Assembly: GCA_014656175.1 (NCBI GenBank)
Contig: BNBX01000004.1
Coordinates: 182,290 to 246,289 of the forward strand
Source: Streptomyces werraensis
Lineage (GTDB): Bacteria > Actinomycetota > Actinomycetes > Streptomycetales > Streptomycetaceae
DNA length: 64,000 nucleotides
Direction of reading: 5' to 3'
The translations under genes were made by a program, and so were the position numbers. This document shows positions 54,436-63,389 of this stretch, piece by piece; the first letter of the stretch is position 1, and every line of letters begins with the position of its first letter. The notes beneath the pieces are model-generated. The model was not told the origin of the DNA, searched no databases, and saw only the letters and a program-made list of their open reading frames with translations.

Positions 54436-56127
54436 ATGAACGAGGGGAAGCCGGGCACGCCTGGGGCGTCCGAAGGACCCGACGGCGACTTCGTACTCGC
54501 CCGCCCGGAGCGGCCCGACGGCGACTACGAACTACCTCGCCCTCACGACGCGACGGCTTCCACCCCGGCGGCCGACATGCCCGACGGCGGTGCGCCTGAC
54601 CCGCGGCACCGGGGCGGCACATCCGCGGACGCCTCCGAGCCCGCCCCCGCGCAGAGCGCGGACACCCCCGCCTCCACCCCCGCCCCGGGCGCCGACGCCC
54701 CCGCCCGCCCCCAGCCCCTCCACGACCCCGACCCCTACAGCACCCCGCCCTACGGGGAGCCCGGGCCGTGGGCTCCCGCCCCGCCTGTGCAGCATCCGGC
54801 GGCCACCCCGGCGCACGGAGTGGCCGTGGGCGTGCCTCCGGTGCCGCACGAGGCCGCCCCGGCCGCCCCCGTCACCCCGGCCGCCCCCGTCGCCCAGGAC
54901 GCCCCCGCCGCGCCGGTGACCGACCCCTGGGCGCGGTACGACCCCTGGGCGGCTCCGGCGGCCGTCGCCCCGTTGCAGCAGGCCGACCCCGTCGAGGAGG
55001 ACGTGCGACGCCGGCGCGGTCGCCGCAGGCGCGCGCTGGCCGGCGGCGCCCTGGTCATCGCCCTCGTGTCCGGCGTCGCCGGAGGTGTCGTCGGCGTGCA
55101 GCTGGAGCGGAACGGCGGCATCGGCGCCGTGGAGCTGCCGCAGGCCGGTGTGGAGGCGCCCGACCGGGACCCCGACAGCGTCGCCGGGATCGCCGCGCAG
55201 GCGCTGCCCAGCGTCGTCACCCTGCACGTCAGCGGCGGCGGCAAGGCCGGCACGGGCACCGGCTTCGTGCTGGACGACCGGGGCCACATCCTCACCAACG
55301 ACCACGTCGTCGAGCCCGCCGGGGAGGACGGCGACATCACCGTCACCTTCCACAGCGGCGACACCGCCGAGGCGACCGTCGTCGGCCGGGACAGCGGCTA
55401 CGACCTCGCCGTCGTACGGGTCAAGGGCGTCCGCGGGCTCGCCCCCCTGCCGCTCGGCAACTCGGACAACGTGCGGGTCGGCGACCCCGTCGTCGCCATC
55501 GGCGCCCCCTTCGACCTGGCCGGCACCGTCACCTCCGGCATCATCAGCGCCCGCGAGCGGCCCATCACCGCCGGCGGCGAGAAGGGCGACGGCAGCGACG
55601 TGTCGTACGTCGACGCCCTGCAGACCGACGCACCCATCAACCCCGGCAACTCCGGCGGACCGCTGCTCGACGGCAAGGGCCGGGTGATCGGCATCAACTC
55701 GGCCATCCGCTCGGCCGACGGCGGGCTGGACCCGGAGGGCGGCCAGTCCGGCTCGATAGGGCTCGGCTTCGCCATCCCGATCAACCAGGGCAAGCGGGTC
55801 GCCGAGGAGCTGATCGAGACCGGCAAGGCCACGCACCCGGTGATCGGCATCACCCTCGACATGGAGTACAGCGGCGACGGCGCCCGTGTGGCGGCCGAGG
55901 GCAGCGACGGCGGACCCCCGGTCAGCACGGGCGGCCCCGGCGCCGAGGCGGGCATCCGCCCCGGCGACGTCATCACGAAGGTCGACGGCCGCCCCGTGCA
56001 CTCCGGCGAGGAACTGATCGTCAAGACCCGCGCCCACCGCCCCGGCGACCGGCTGGAGCTGACCCTGGAGCGGGGCGGCGAGGAGCGCACGGTGTCCCTG
56101 GTGCTCGGCTCCTCCGACGACGGCTGA
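54436..56127 (+). CDS. htrA: HtrA/DegP-like membrane-anchored serine protease
   Basis: 563 residues from ATG 54436 (GGGGAG upstream). About 190 residues of Pro/Ala/Asp-rich cytoplasmic sequence, a basic RRRRGRRRR-like stop and one membrane helix (about 200-220), then a trypsin-like domain with His in TNDHVVEP, Asp in YDLAVVRV and Ser in PGNSGGPLL, and a C-terminal PDZ domain (about 465-560). An envelope quality-control protease encoded directly after sigE-rseA and likely under SigE. A possible extended -10 lies at 54317-54322. Confidence 0.93.
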   Translation: MNEGKPGTPGASEGPDGDFVLARPERPDGDYELPRPHDATASTPAADMPDGGAPDPRHRGGTSADASEPAPAQSADTPASTPAPGADAPARPQPLHDPDPYSTPPYGEPGPWAPAPPVQHPAATPAHGVAVGVPPVPHEAAPAAPVTPAAPVAQDAPAAPVTDPWARYDPWAAPAAVAPLQQADPVEEDVRRRRGRRRRALAGGALVIALVSGVAGGVVGVQLERNGGIGAVELPQAGVEAPDRDPDSVAGIAAQALPSVVTLHVSGGGKAGTGTGFVLDDRGHILTNDHVVEPAGEDGDITVTFHSGDTAEATVVGRDSGYDLAVVRVKGVRGLAPLPLGNSDNVRVGDPVVAIGAPFDLAGTVTSGIISARERPITAGGEKGDGSDVSYVDALQTDAPINPGNSGGPLLDGKGRVIGINSAIRSADGGLDPEGGQSGSIGLGFAIPINQGKRVAEELIETGKATHPVIGITLDMEYSGDGARVAAEGSDGGPPVSTGGPGAEAGIRPGDVITKVDGRPVHSGEELIVKTRAHRPGDRLELTLERGGEERTVSLVLGSSDDG

Positions 56128-56289
56128 TCCTCCGACGGTGGCCGACTCACGGCCGGTCCGACGCCGCCGGGACGCCGGGACGGTACCGGTGGCGCCGGAG
56201 GTCCGGGTACCGTGGACCCGGCCCGGACCACGGAGGGCGAACGACCGGCACCGAGGGCCGAGGACCGAAGGCATCGCGAGGAGCTTCAG

Positions 56290-56724
56290 GTGTTCAATGA
56301 CATAGGACCGCTCGAGCTGGTGACGCTCATCGTCCTCGCCGTGCTCATCTTCGGTCCGGAGAAGCTCCCCAAGGTCATCCAGGACGTGACCCGCACGATC
56401 CGGAAGATCAGGGACTTCTCGGAGAGCGCCAAGCAGGACATCCGGCAGGAACTGGGCCCGGAGTTCAAGGACTTCGAGTTCGAGGACCTCAACCCCAAGA
56501 CGTTCATCCGCAAGCAGCTGGACAACGACGACCTGGGGCTGAAGGAGATCCGCAACGGCTTCGACCTGAAGAAGGAGATGGCCGAGGTCACGGACGCCGT
56601 CCACGGGCGCGACACCGACCCGTCGCCCTCACCCGCCGCCCCCGGCGGCCGGGTGGACATGACGAAGAAGCCCGAGACCCCGGCCGCCGACGACCGCCCG
56701 CCCTTCGACATGGACGCCACCTGA
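56290..56724 (+). CDS. tatB: Sec-independent (Tat) translocase subunit TatB
   Basis: 144 residues from GTG 56290 (GAGGAG 6 bases upstream). A short outer N-terminus, membrane helix (about 7-22, LELVTLIVLAVLIFGPEKLP), the FGPEKLPK hinge, then an amphipathic helix (VIQDVTRTIRKIRDFSESA) and a charged tail. It works with TatA/TatC, encoded elsewhere, in export of folded proteins. Part of the conserved sigE-rseA-htrA-tatB cluster. Confidence 0.94.
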   Translation: MFNDIGPLELVTLIVLAVLIFGPEKLPKVIQDVTRTIRKIRDFSESAKQDIRQELGPEFKDFEFEDLNPKTFIRKQLDNDDLGLKEIRNGFDLKKEMAEVTDAVHGRDTDPSPSPAAPGGRVDMTKKPETPAADDRPPFDMDAT

Positions 56725-56947
56725 CGGGTCCCCGGGGCGTGCGCCGGCGCGTACGTGACGCGTTTCATACTCCACCCGAGCTGCGGACGGCCTGATCCGG
56801 GCGCCCGAACGCCTCACGCGCCGGGCGGTTTCCCTGCCTGTGGCGGCAGGATGGTTATGCTGCCGAGTTGTTGTGCGGAACGGACGAGTACGCCCGAAAG
56901 GGGGGCGGGCCGTCCGGTCCGACGAGAGCGAGGAGGCGTCCGGGCAC

Positions 56948-57622
56948 ATGGAGACGACGAGTTCGGCAGTCGCGCAGGCGCCGGCCGCGGAGGACGGACA
57001 ACCAGTCCCCTCCGCCCGGCGTACGGTCGACGGCTACCTGCGTGCGCCCTTCCCCTGGTACGGCCTCGACGAGGCCTTCACGGGGCCGCGCTGGCTGATG
57101 CAGGTCGGCCTCTCGGCCGACGGGGCCGTGGAGCACGGATCGGTCGGACACGGCGACGAGCCGTCCGTCCGCAGCGAGTTCGCGGCCGGGGGCGACCAGG
57201 ACGCCAAGGAGAAGTTCGCGGTCGTGGTGACCGTGGCGGCCAACCCGGTCCGCCGCAGCGCCGACGGCACGGGACTGCTGGAGGCCACCTCGGTGTCCTC
57301 CGCCGCCTGGCTCGCCGGGGTGGGGCTGCTGTCCTTCACCTGGCCCGGCCAGATGGACCACTCCCTGCGCGACGACTGGCTGGAGCAGCAGACGGAGACC
57401 GCCTGGGTGCTGGCGGACGACCTGGAGGGCGAGGACTGGTCGACACTCTCCCTGCCCGTGGACGGCGTGCCCACGCCGTTCCACTACCGGGAGTCCGAGT
57501 ACGGCTGGGTGCTCGCCGGATCCACCCAGGCCGGTGTCCACGTCGGCGCGTACGGCCGGGGGATGAGCGCGTACGGGCTGGGCTTCGCCGTGGTGAAGGA
57601 CATCGCCGCCTACCAGGGCTGA
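56948..57622 (+). CDS. conserved hypothetical protein
   Basis: 224 residues from ATG 56948. No signal peptide or membrane helix. A hydrophilic N-terminus (about 1-20) is followed by a beta-rich soluble domain (FPWYGLDEAFTGPRWLMQVG, EKFAVVVTVAANPVRRS, HYRESEYGWVLAGSTQAGVH). No family recognised. It stands alone between tatB and a convergent mrp, with its own 223-base upstream region containing a TATGCT (56856-56861). Confidence 0.8.
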   Translation: METTSSAVAQAPAAEDGQPVPSARRTVDGYLRAPFPWYGLDEAFTGPRWLMQVGLSADGAVEHGSVGHGDEPSVRSEFAAGGDQDAKEKFAVVVTVAANPVRRSADGTGLLEATSVSSAAWLAGVGLLSFTWPGQMDHSLRDDWLEQQTETAWVLADDLEGEDWSTLSLPVDGVPTPFHYRESEYGWVLAGSTQAGVHVGAYGRGMSAYGLGFAVVKDIAAYQG

Positions 57623-57637
57623 GCGAGCCGCCCGAGA

Positions 57638-57680
57638 ACGCCGGAGGGCGCCGTCCGCAGCGGACGGCGCCCTCCGGCGT
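57638..57680. terminator. bidirectional 20-bp perfect hairpin
   Basis: 57638-57657 is the exact reverse complement of 57661-57680, loop CAG, between the convergent hypothetical gene and mrp. One of the strongest stems in the window. Confidence 0.92.
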
Positions 57681-57691
57681 GCGCACGGGCC

Positions 57692-58825
57692 TCAGAACTT
57701 GTTGCGCGGGGTGATCCCCAGGGACATGCCCGACAGACCGCGCTGACGGCCGCCCAGCTTGCCCGCGATGGAGCGCAGCGCCGAGCCCGCAGGGGACTCC
57801 GGGTCGGACAGCACCACGGGCTTGCCCTCGTCGCCGCCCTCGCGCAGCCGCACGTCGATCGGGATGGCGCCCAGCACCGGCACGTTGGCGCCGGTGGTGC
57901 GGGTCAGGCCCTCGGCGACGGTCTGGCCGCCGCCGGTGCCGAACACGTCGACCATCTCGCCGCAGTGCGGGCAGGGCAGCCCCGACATGTTCTCGACCAC
58001 GCCGACGATCTTCTGGTGCGTCTGCACCGCGATGGAGCCCGCGCGCTCGGCCACCTCGGCCGCGGCCTGCTGCGGGGTCGTGACGACCAGGATCTCCGCG
58101 TTCGGCACGAGCTGCGCGACCGAGATCGCGATGTCACCGGTGCCGGGCGGCAGGTCGAGCAGCAGCACGTCCAGGTCGCCCCAGTACACGTCGGCCAGGA
58201 ACTGCTGGAGCGCGCGGTGCAGCATCGGGCCGCGCCACACCACGGGCGCGTTGCCCGGGGTGAACATGCCGATGGAGATCACCTTCACGCCGTGCGCCGA
58301 CGGCGGCATGATCATGTTCTCGACCTGGGTGGGACGCCCGTCGGCGCCCAGCATGCGCGGCACCGAGTGGCCGTAGATGTCGGCGTCCACGACACCGACC
58401 TTCAGGCCGTCGGCCGCCATCGCCGCCGCCAGGTTCACCGTCACCGAGGACTTGCCGACGCCGCCCTTGCCGGACGCCACGGCGTACACCCGGGTGAGGC
58501 TGCCCGGCTTGGCGAAGGGCACCTCGCGCTCGGTCTGGCCGCCGCGCAGGGCGCTCGCCAGCTCCTTGCGCTGCTCGTCGCTCATCACGTCCAGCGTCAC
58601 GTCGACCCGCGTCACGCCCTCGACGCGGGACACCGCGTCCGTCACGCGCTGCGTGATGGTGTCGCGCATGGGACAGCCGGAGACCGTCAGGTACACGGTG
58701 ACCGCGACCGCACCGTCCGCACCGATCTCCACCGATTTGACCATCCCGAGCTCGGTGATGGGCCGGTTGATCTCGGGGTCGTTCACCGTCGCCAGTGCTT
58801 CGCGCACCGCGTCTTCCGTAGCCAT
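57692..58825 (-). CDS. mrp: Mrp/NBP35-type P-loop ATPase, Fe-S cluster carrier
   Basis: 377 residues from ATG 58825. An N-terminal MIP18/DUF59 domain (about 1-90, MATEDAVREALATVNDPEI), then the deviant Walker A GKGGVGKSS, DADIYGHSVPRMLG and LLLDLPPGTGD. The bridging CxxC is in LPCPHCGE. It carries [4Fe-4S] clusters to apoproteins. There is no Shine-Dalgarno; the promoter spacing suggests a leaderless mRNA. Confidence 0.94.
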   Translation of the reverse strand: MATEDAVREALATVNDPEINRPITELGMVKSVEIGADGAVAVTVYLTVSGCPMRDTITQRVTDAVSRVEGVTRVDVTLDVMSDEQRKELASALRGGQTEREVPFAKPGSLTRVYAVASGKGGVGKSSVTVNLAAAMAADGLKVGVVDADIYGHSVPRMLGADGRPTQVENMIMPPSAHGVKVISIGMFTPGNAPVVWRGPMLHRALQQFLADVYWGDLDVLLLDLPPGTGDIAISVAQLVPNAEILVVTTPQQAAAEVAERAGSIAVQTHQKIVGVVENMSGLPCPHCGEMVDVFGTGGGQTVAEGLTRTTGANVPVLGAIPIDVRLREGGDEGKPVVLSDPESPAGSALRSIAGKLGGRQRGLSGMSLGITPRNKF

Positions 58826-58838
58826 AAGGACGATGGTA
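58825..58838 (-). promoter_or_regulatory. candidate leaderless promoter of mrp
   Basis: On the minus strand TACCAT (58838-58833) ends 7 bases before the A of the mrp ATG, so transcription could start at the A itself. A TTACCG 19 bases upstream is a possible but imperfect -35. Confidence 0.4.
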
Positions 58839-58868
58839 CGGCTCCGGGTACACCCGCCGGTAAGGACG

Positions 58869-59474
58869 TCAGCGGTCGTCTGCGTCACGTCCCGGCGGGT
58901 GTTCCGCCCGCATCGCCGGATGCGTACCGTGATGGTCCTTGTGGCCGTTCTGCCGGATCTCCAGCTCCTTGACCAGGTCCTCCAGCTCGGAGCGGATCCA
59001 GTCCCGGGTGGCCACCTCGCCGAGCCCGATCCGCAGCGCGGCGACCTCACGGGTCAGATACTCGGTGTCGGCGATCGACCGCTCGTTCTGCTTGCGGTCC
59101 TGCTCCAGGTTGACCCGGTCGCGGTCGTCCTGCCGGTTCTGCGCGAGGAGGATCAGCGGGGCCGCGTAGGAGGCCTGGAGGGACAGCGCCAGGGTCAGGA
59201 AGATGAACGGGTACTCGTCGAACCGCAGCTCCTTCGGGGCGGACACGTTCCACAGCACCCACAGGATGATGACGACCGTCATCCAGACGATGAACCGCCC
59301 GGTGCCCAGGAAACGCGCGATGCGCTCCGAGAGCCGGCCGAAGGCGTCCGGGTCCCACTCGGGCAGGATCCGGCGCCGGGGAGGACGCGGCTGGTCCAGC
59401 CGCGGCGCACGCGGCCGTCCCGCCGCCGTGGCCCCGGCCAGGGTCCGCTCGCGCACGTCGCGCTCACCCGCCAT
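58869..59474 (-). CDS. DUF1003 membrane protein
   Basis: 201 residues with a basic N-terminus, two membrane helices (about 62-78 and 90-112, the second containing LALSLQASYAAPLILLAQNR, the DUF1003 hallmark) and a charged coiled-coil C-terminus. Its start overlaps the end of the MgtE-like gene by 11 bases. The counterpart in mycobacteria is Rv1231c next to Rv1232c. Function unknown, possibly an accessory to metal-ion handling. Confidence 0.9.
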   Translation of the reverse strand: MAGERDVRERTLAGATAAGRPRAPRLDQPRPPRRRILPEWDPDAFGRLSERIARFLGTGRFIVWMTVVIILWVLWNVSAPKELRFDEYPFIFLTLALSLQASYAAPLILLAQNRQDDRDRVNLEQDRKQNERSIADTEYLTREVAALRIGLGEVATRDWIRSELEDLVKELEIRQNGHKDHHGTHPAMRAEHPPGRDADDR

Positions 59475-60747
59475 CGGGCACCTCCCCCTCCTCCAGGTGG
59501 AACTCGGTCTCCCGCCAGTCCCCCGGCAGCATGTGGTCCAGGACGTCGTCCACGGTCACCGCGCCCAGCAGCGACCCGGCCTCGTCGACCACCGGCGCCG
59601 CCACCATGTCGTACGTGGCGAAGAACCCGGCGACCACGGGCAGCGTCGCCTCCGGGTCCAGCGGCCGCAGGTCGTCGTCGAGCATCGAGCCGACCAGCGT
59701 GTAGGGGGGATCACGCAGCAGCCGCTGGAAGTGCACGGTGCCCAGGTACTTGCCGGTCGGGGTCTCCTCCGGCGGCCGGCACACGTACACCTGGGCCGCG
59801 TGCGCGGGCGACAGGTCGGGCTCACGGATCCGGGCGAGCGCGTCCGCGACGGTCGCGTCCGGCCGCAGAATGATCGGCTCGGTGGTCATCAGCCCGCCCG
59901 CCGTGTGCTCCTCGTACGACATCAGGCGGCGCATGTCGGCCGCGTCCGCGGGCCGCATCAGGCTCAGCAGGCGCTCCTTGTCCGCCTCCGGAAGTTCGCC
60001 CAGCAGGTCGGCCGCGTCGTCGGGGTCCATCGCCTCCAGGACGTCCGCGGCCCGCTCCTCCGCGAGGACGCCCAGGACCTCGATCTGGTCGTCCTCGGGC
60101 AGCTCCTCCAGGACGTCCGCGAGCCGGTCGTCGTCCAGGGCGGCGGCCACCTCGGCCCGCCGCTTGGGGGACAGGTGGTGCAGCACGTTGGCCAGGTCGG
60201 CGGGGCGCAGCTGCTCGAAGGTGGCGAGCAGGTTCTCCGCGCCCTGCCCGTCCTCCTCCAGCGAGAACCCGGTGACGGCGGACCACTCCACGGTCAGCGT
60301 CTCGCCCTTGCCGCGCCGGAACGCGCCGCCCTTCTTCCCCTTGCGCACGAAGACCCGGTCGATCTCCCACTCGCGCCGCGCCTGCAGTTGATGCACCGAC
60401 AGGTCCAGGACGGTGACCTCCTCGCCGGACTCCACGAGGGTGACGCGCCGGTCGAGCAGCTCCCCGAACACCAGCCGCTCGGTGGGCCGCTGCTCGAAGC
60501 GGCGGACGTTGAGCACCCCGGTGGTGATGACCTGGCCGGCCTGCACGGAGGTCACCCGGGTCATCGGCAGGAAGATGCGGCGCCGGGTGGAGAGTTCGAC
60601 CACCAGGCCGAGCAGCCGGGGCGGACGGCGGCCGGGACGCAGGATGACGACGAGATCGCGCACGCGGCCCACCTGGTCGCCCGCCGGGTCGAAGACGGCG
60701 ACACCGGAGATGTGGGAGACGAAGAACCGGGGTGCGCCCGATGCCAT
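59464..60747 (-). CDS. MgtE N-domain/CBS protein lacking the channel domain
   Basis: 427 residues. An N-terminal PRC-barrel-like region (about 10-150), an MgtE intracellular N-domain with its repeated helical hairpins (LANVLHHLSPKRRAEVAAAL, ADLLGELPEADKERLLSLM), and a pair of CBS domains (about 290-415, ending VTVDDVLDHMLPGDW). No membrane helices, so it cannot be a magnesium channel itself; it may be a soluble Mg2+ or nucleotide sensor. ATG 60747 follows AAGGAG. Coupled to the DUF1003 gene. Confidence 0.9.
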   Translation of the reverse strand: MASGAPRFFVSHISGVAVFDPAGDQVGRVRDLVVILRPGRRPPRLLGLVVELSTRRRIFLPMTRVTSVQAGQVITTGVLNVRRFEQRPTERLVFGELLDRRVTLVESGEEVTVLDLSVHQLQARREWEIDRVFVRKGKKGGAFRRGKGETLTVEWSAVTGFSLEEDGQGAENLLATFEQLRPADLANVLHHLSPKRRAEVAAALDDDRLADVLEELPEDDQIEVLGVLAEERAADVLEAMDPDDAADLLGELPEADKERLLSLMRPADAADMRRLMSYEEHTAGGLMTTEPIILRPDATVADALARIREPDLSPAHAAQVYVCRPPEETPTGKYLGTVHFQRLLRDPPYTLVGSMLDDDLRPLDPEATLPVVAGFFATYDMVAAPVVDEAGSLLGAVTVDDVLDHMLPGDWRETEFHLEEGEVPDGG

Positions 60748-60828
60748 TCCGGCGGCTCCTTTGCGTGCGTGCGGAAGTGTTCCGTGCCGTGTACTGCCTG
60801 GTGCGTCTGTTTTCCGGATTGCCCGCTC

Positions 60829-60902
60829 GGACGGGCTTCAGGCTAGCCCGTCCCGATCGGTGCCGCGCTGGCGGCCGGTCCGGACGGACTGACTCCGTCC
60901 GG
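60829..60902. repeat. two related hairpins in the MgtE-like/lipoprotein divergent region
   Basis: Hairpin 1: GGACGGGCT (60829-60837) with AGCCCGTCC (60845-60853), loop 7. Hairpin 2: CCGGACGGA (60880-60888) with TCCGTCCGG (60894-60902), loop 5. Both share the GGACGG core and sit in the 219-base divergent gap. Confidence 0.7.
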
Positions 60903-60966
60903 CCCCACCGGCCCCGGTACTCTGCGGTATTCCGTTCAGGTCCCCCGTCAGAGAGGCAGCCCACCT

Positions 60967-61710
60967 GTGATTCCGATCTCCCCGGGCCGTTCCCGCAGGG
61001 CCACGCTGGCCGGCGCCGTGTGCGCGCTGCTCGTGGCGGGGACGGCGCTCACGGGATGCTCCGAGGATCCGAACGAGGGAACGAACGGCGTCGGCAGACT
61101 TCCCGCCGACCAGATCCAGACCAAGGCGCAGAAGGCGGCCGCGTCCGTCGGCACCGTGCGGCTGCACGGCTCGGTGCGGACCAGCGGCCGCACCTACACC
61201 CTCGACATGCGGCTGAAGCCCCAGGGCGGCATCGGCTCGGTCAGCACCCAGGGGGAGACCTTCCGGCTTCTGCGGGTCGGCCAGGAGCTCTATCTGAAGG
61301 CCGACGCCGCCTTCTGGGGGAAGGGCGGCGACGGGGACGGCGACTCCAAGGCGGCGGACAAGCTCGCCTCGAAGTACGTCAAGGTGCCCAAGGGCGACCC
61401 TTCCTACACCAAGTTCATCGGATTCACCGACAAGGACGTGCTGCTCGGCGGACTGCTCACGCTGCACGGCGAGCTCGGCACGGACGGCCATCACGAGCAG
61501 AACGGGACCCGCACCGTCCGGGTCACCGGCGACGACGGCGCCGGCGGCACCCTGGACGTCTCCCTCGAGGGCAAGCCGTACCCGCTGCGGCTGGTGCGCG
61601 CCGGGGAGGCCGGCACCCTCACCTTCTCCTCCTGGGGCGCCGACTTCCCGCTGGAGAAGCCCGCCAAGGACGACACCCTCGACTACGGCAAGCAGCTCCC
61701 GACGTCCTGA
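60967..61710 (+). CDS. secreted lipoprotein (LppX/LprG-like region)
   Basis: 247 residues from GTG 60967. Signal peptide with the lipobox LTGC (Cys31). The mature part is beta-rich (GTVRLHGSVRTSGRTYTLDM, RTVRVTGDDGAGGTLDVSLE) and resembles the LppX/LprF-type half-barrel that binds lipids in mycobacteria, but the similarity is weak and only suggestive. A Gly/Asp insertion (GKGGDGDGDSK) occurs at about 118-128. Stops 12 bases from the convergent next gene. Confidence 0.82.
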   Translation: MIPISPGRSRRATLAGAVCALLVAGTALTGCSEDPNEGTNGVGRLPADQIQTKAQKAAASVGTVRLHGSVRTSGRTYTLDMRLKPQGGIGSVSTQGETFRLLRVGQELYLKADAAFWGKGGDGDGDSKAADKLASKYVKVPKGDPSYTKFIGFTDKDVLLGGLLTLHGELGTDGHHEQNGTRTVRVTGDDGAGGTLDVSLEGKPYPLRLVRAGEAGTLTFSSWGADFPLEKPAKDDTLDYGKQLPTS

Positions 61711-61722
61711 CCGCCCCGGAAG

Positions 61723-62235
61723 TCAGCCGCGCCGCCTGCGCCTCGCCAGCAGGCGCGGCAGCCCGGCGGGCAACGGCGTCCGGGTCGTCGCCGGGGTGGG
61801 CAGGGGAGCCGCGGAGAGGTCGCCGTCGGGCAGCGCGCCCGTCGCGCCGGTCGGTTCCAGACGCAGCACCCGGCACTCGCGGGCCCAGCGCTCCGGCATG
61901 GCCTCGCCGTCGGGGGCGTTGAGCCGCTTGCCCTTGAGACCGTCGACGGCCGCCGTCCACTCCTCGGAGCCGGAGGCCAGTTCGCGGACCGTCGCGGTCC
62001 AGGTGACCAGCCGGCCGCCCTTGTCCTTGCTGCGCACCGTCACCTCGGCCCGCGCCCCGTCGGCGAGGCCCGTCAGGGGCTGTTCACCGGGGCCGTCGCC
62101 GACCACGCAGGCGGCGCCCTCGTGCCACACGTGCCACAGCGGTCGGGCCGGGACGCCGGGTCCCTCGACCCAGATGAGGCCGGACTTCTTCGAGGCCTCC
62201 TCGATGAGGGCCCGGTCGAGCAGCTCGCCAGTCAT
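61723..62235 (-). CDS. conserved hypothetical, possible split-barrel (PNPOx-like) protein
   Basis: 170 residues. Beta-strand pattern GLIWVEGPG, PLWHVWHEGAACVVG, ARAEVTVRSKDKGGRLVTW suggests an FMN-binding split barrel, but conserved FMN contacts cannot be confirmed by eye. The basic, Pro-rich tail (about 140-170) is probably disordered. Upstream gene of nothing obvious; corA ends 32 bases away in the same orientation. Confidence 0.75.
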   Translation of the reverse strand: MTGELLDRALIEEASKKSGLIWVEGPGVPARPLWHVWHEGAACVVGDGPGEQPLTGLADGARAEVTVRSKDKGGRLVTWTATVRELASGSEEWTAAVDGLKGKRLNAPDGEAMPERWARECRVLRLEPTGATGALPDGDLSAAPLPTPATTRTPLPAGLPRLLARRRRRG

Positions 62236-62267
62236 GCGCCCAGCCTATCCAGGCGGGGCAGGCCGTC

Positions 62268-63389
62268 TCAGAGCCAGCCGTTGCGCTTCAGCGTGCGGTG
62301 GATGCCGAGGCAGATGGCGACCGTGACGCCGAGGACCACCGGGTAGCCGTACTTCCAGTGGGTCTCCGGCATGTAGTCGAAGTTCATGCCGTACACCCCG
62401 CAGACCATGGTCGGGACGGCGATGATCGCGGCCCACGAGGTGATCTTGCGCATGTCCTCGTTCTGCGCGACGGACGCCTGCGCGAGGTTGGCCTGGAGGA
62501 TGGAGTTCAGCAGCTCGTCGAAGCCGATGACCTGCTCCTGCACCCGGGCCACGTGGTCGGCGACGTCCCGGAAGTACTTCTGGATCTCCGGGTCGATCAG
62601 CCGCATCGGCCGCTCGCTGAGCAGCTGCATCGGGCGCAGCAGCGGCGCCACGGCCCGCTTGAACTCCAGCACCTCGCGCTTGAGCTGGTAGATCTCACCG
62701 GCGTCGGTGCCGCGCGGGGTGCCCTTGCGGCCGGGGGAGAAGACCTTGGTCTCGACCTCGTCGATGTCGTCCTGCAGGGCGTCGGCGACCGCGATGTAGC
62801 CGTCCACCACGTGGTCGGCGATGGCGTGCAGCACGGCCGAGGGGCCTTTGGCCAGCAGCTCCGGGTCGTCCTGGAGGCGGTGGCGCAGGGCGCGCAGGGA
62901 GCCCTGGCCGCCGTGCCGGACGGTGATGAAGAAGTCCCGTCCGGTGAAGCACATGACCTCGCCGGTCTCCACGATCTCGCTGGTGGAGGAGACGCGGTCG
63001 TGGTCGAGGTAGTGGACGGTCTTGAAGACCGTGAACAGGGAGTCGTCGTAGCGCTCCAGCTTGGGCCTCTGGTGCGCCTGGACGGCGTCCTCCACGGCCA
63101 GCGGGTGCAGCCCGAACTCGGCGGCGATTCCCGCGAATTCGGCCTCCGTGGGCTCGTGGAGGCCGATCCAGACGAAGCCCCCGTCGCGGCGCACCCGGCG
63201 CATCGCGTCCTGGGGGCTGAGCGGGCCGCCCCCGGTGTCCTGGCGGCGGCCGTCCCGGTAGACGGCGCAGTCGACGACGGCGGTGGCCGCCGCACGCTCC
63301 CGCGAGGTCTCGTACGGGCCGCTCTCCTTGCGGAGCGAGATGCGGGAGGCGGGACGGACCACGGCGCGCAGGTCGCGGATCATCGACAT
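62268..63389 (-). CDS. corA: CorA-type magnesium/cobalt channel
   Basis: 373 residues from ATG 63389 (AAGGAG 6 bases upstream); an in-frame extension to 63503 lacks family similarity. A large cytoplasmic funnel domain (about 1-310) and two C-terminal membrane helices; the selectivity motif YGMNF lies at the end of TM1 and the tail is basic (RTLKRNGWL). Pentameric Mg2+ channel. With the MgtE-like and DUF1003 genes it forms a magnesium-related neighbourhood. Confidence 0.94.
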   Translation of the reverse strand: MSMIRDLRAVVRPASRISLRKESGPYETSRERAAATAVVDCAVYRDGRRQDTGGGPLSPQDAMRRVRRDGGFVWIGLHEPTEAEFAGIAAEFGLHPLAVEDAVQAHQRPKLERYDDSLFTVFKTVHYLDHDRVSSTSEIVETGEVMCFTGRDFFITVRHGGQGSLRALRHRLQDDPELLAKGPSAVLHAIADHVVDGYIAVADALQDDIDEVETKVFSPGRKGTPRGTDAGEIYQLKREVLEFKRAVAPLLRPMQLLSERPMRLIDPEIQKYFRDVADHVARVQEQVIGFDELLNSILQANLAQASVAQNEDMRKITSWAAIIAVPTMVCGVYGMNFDYMPETHWKYGYPVVLGVTVAICLGIHRTLKRNGWL

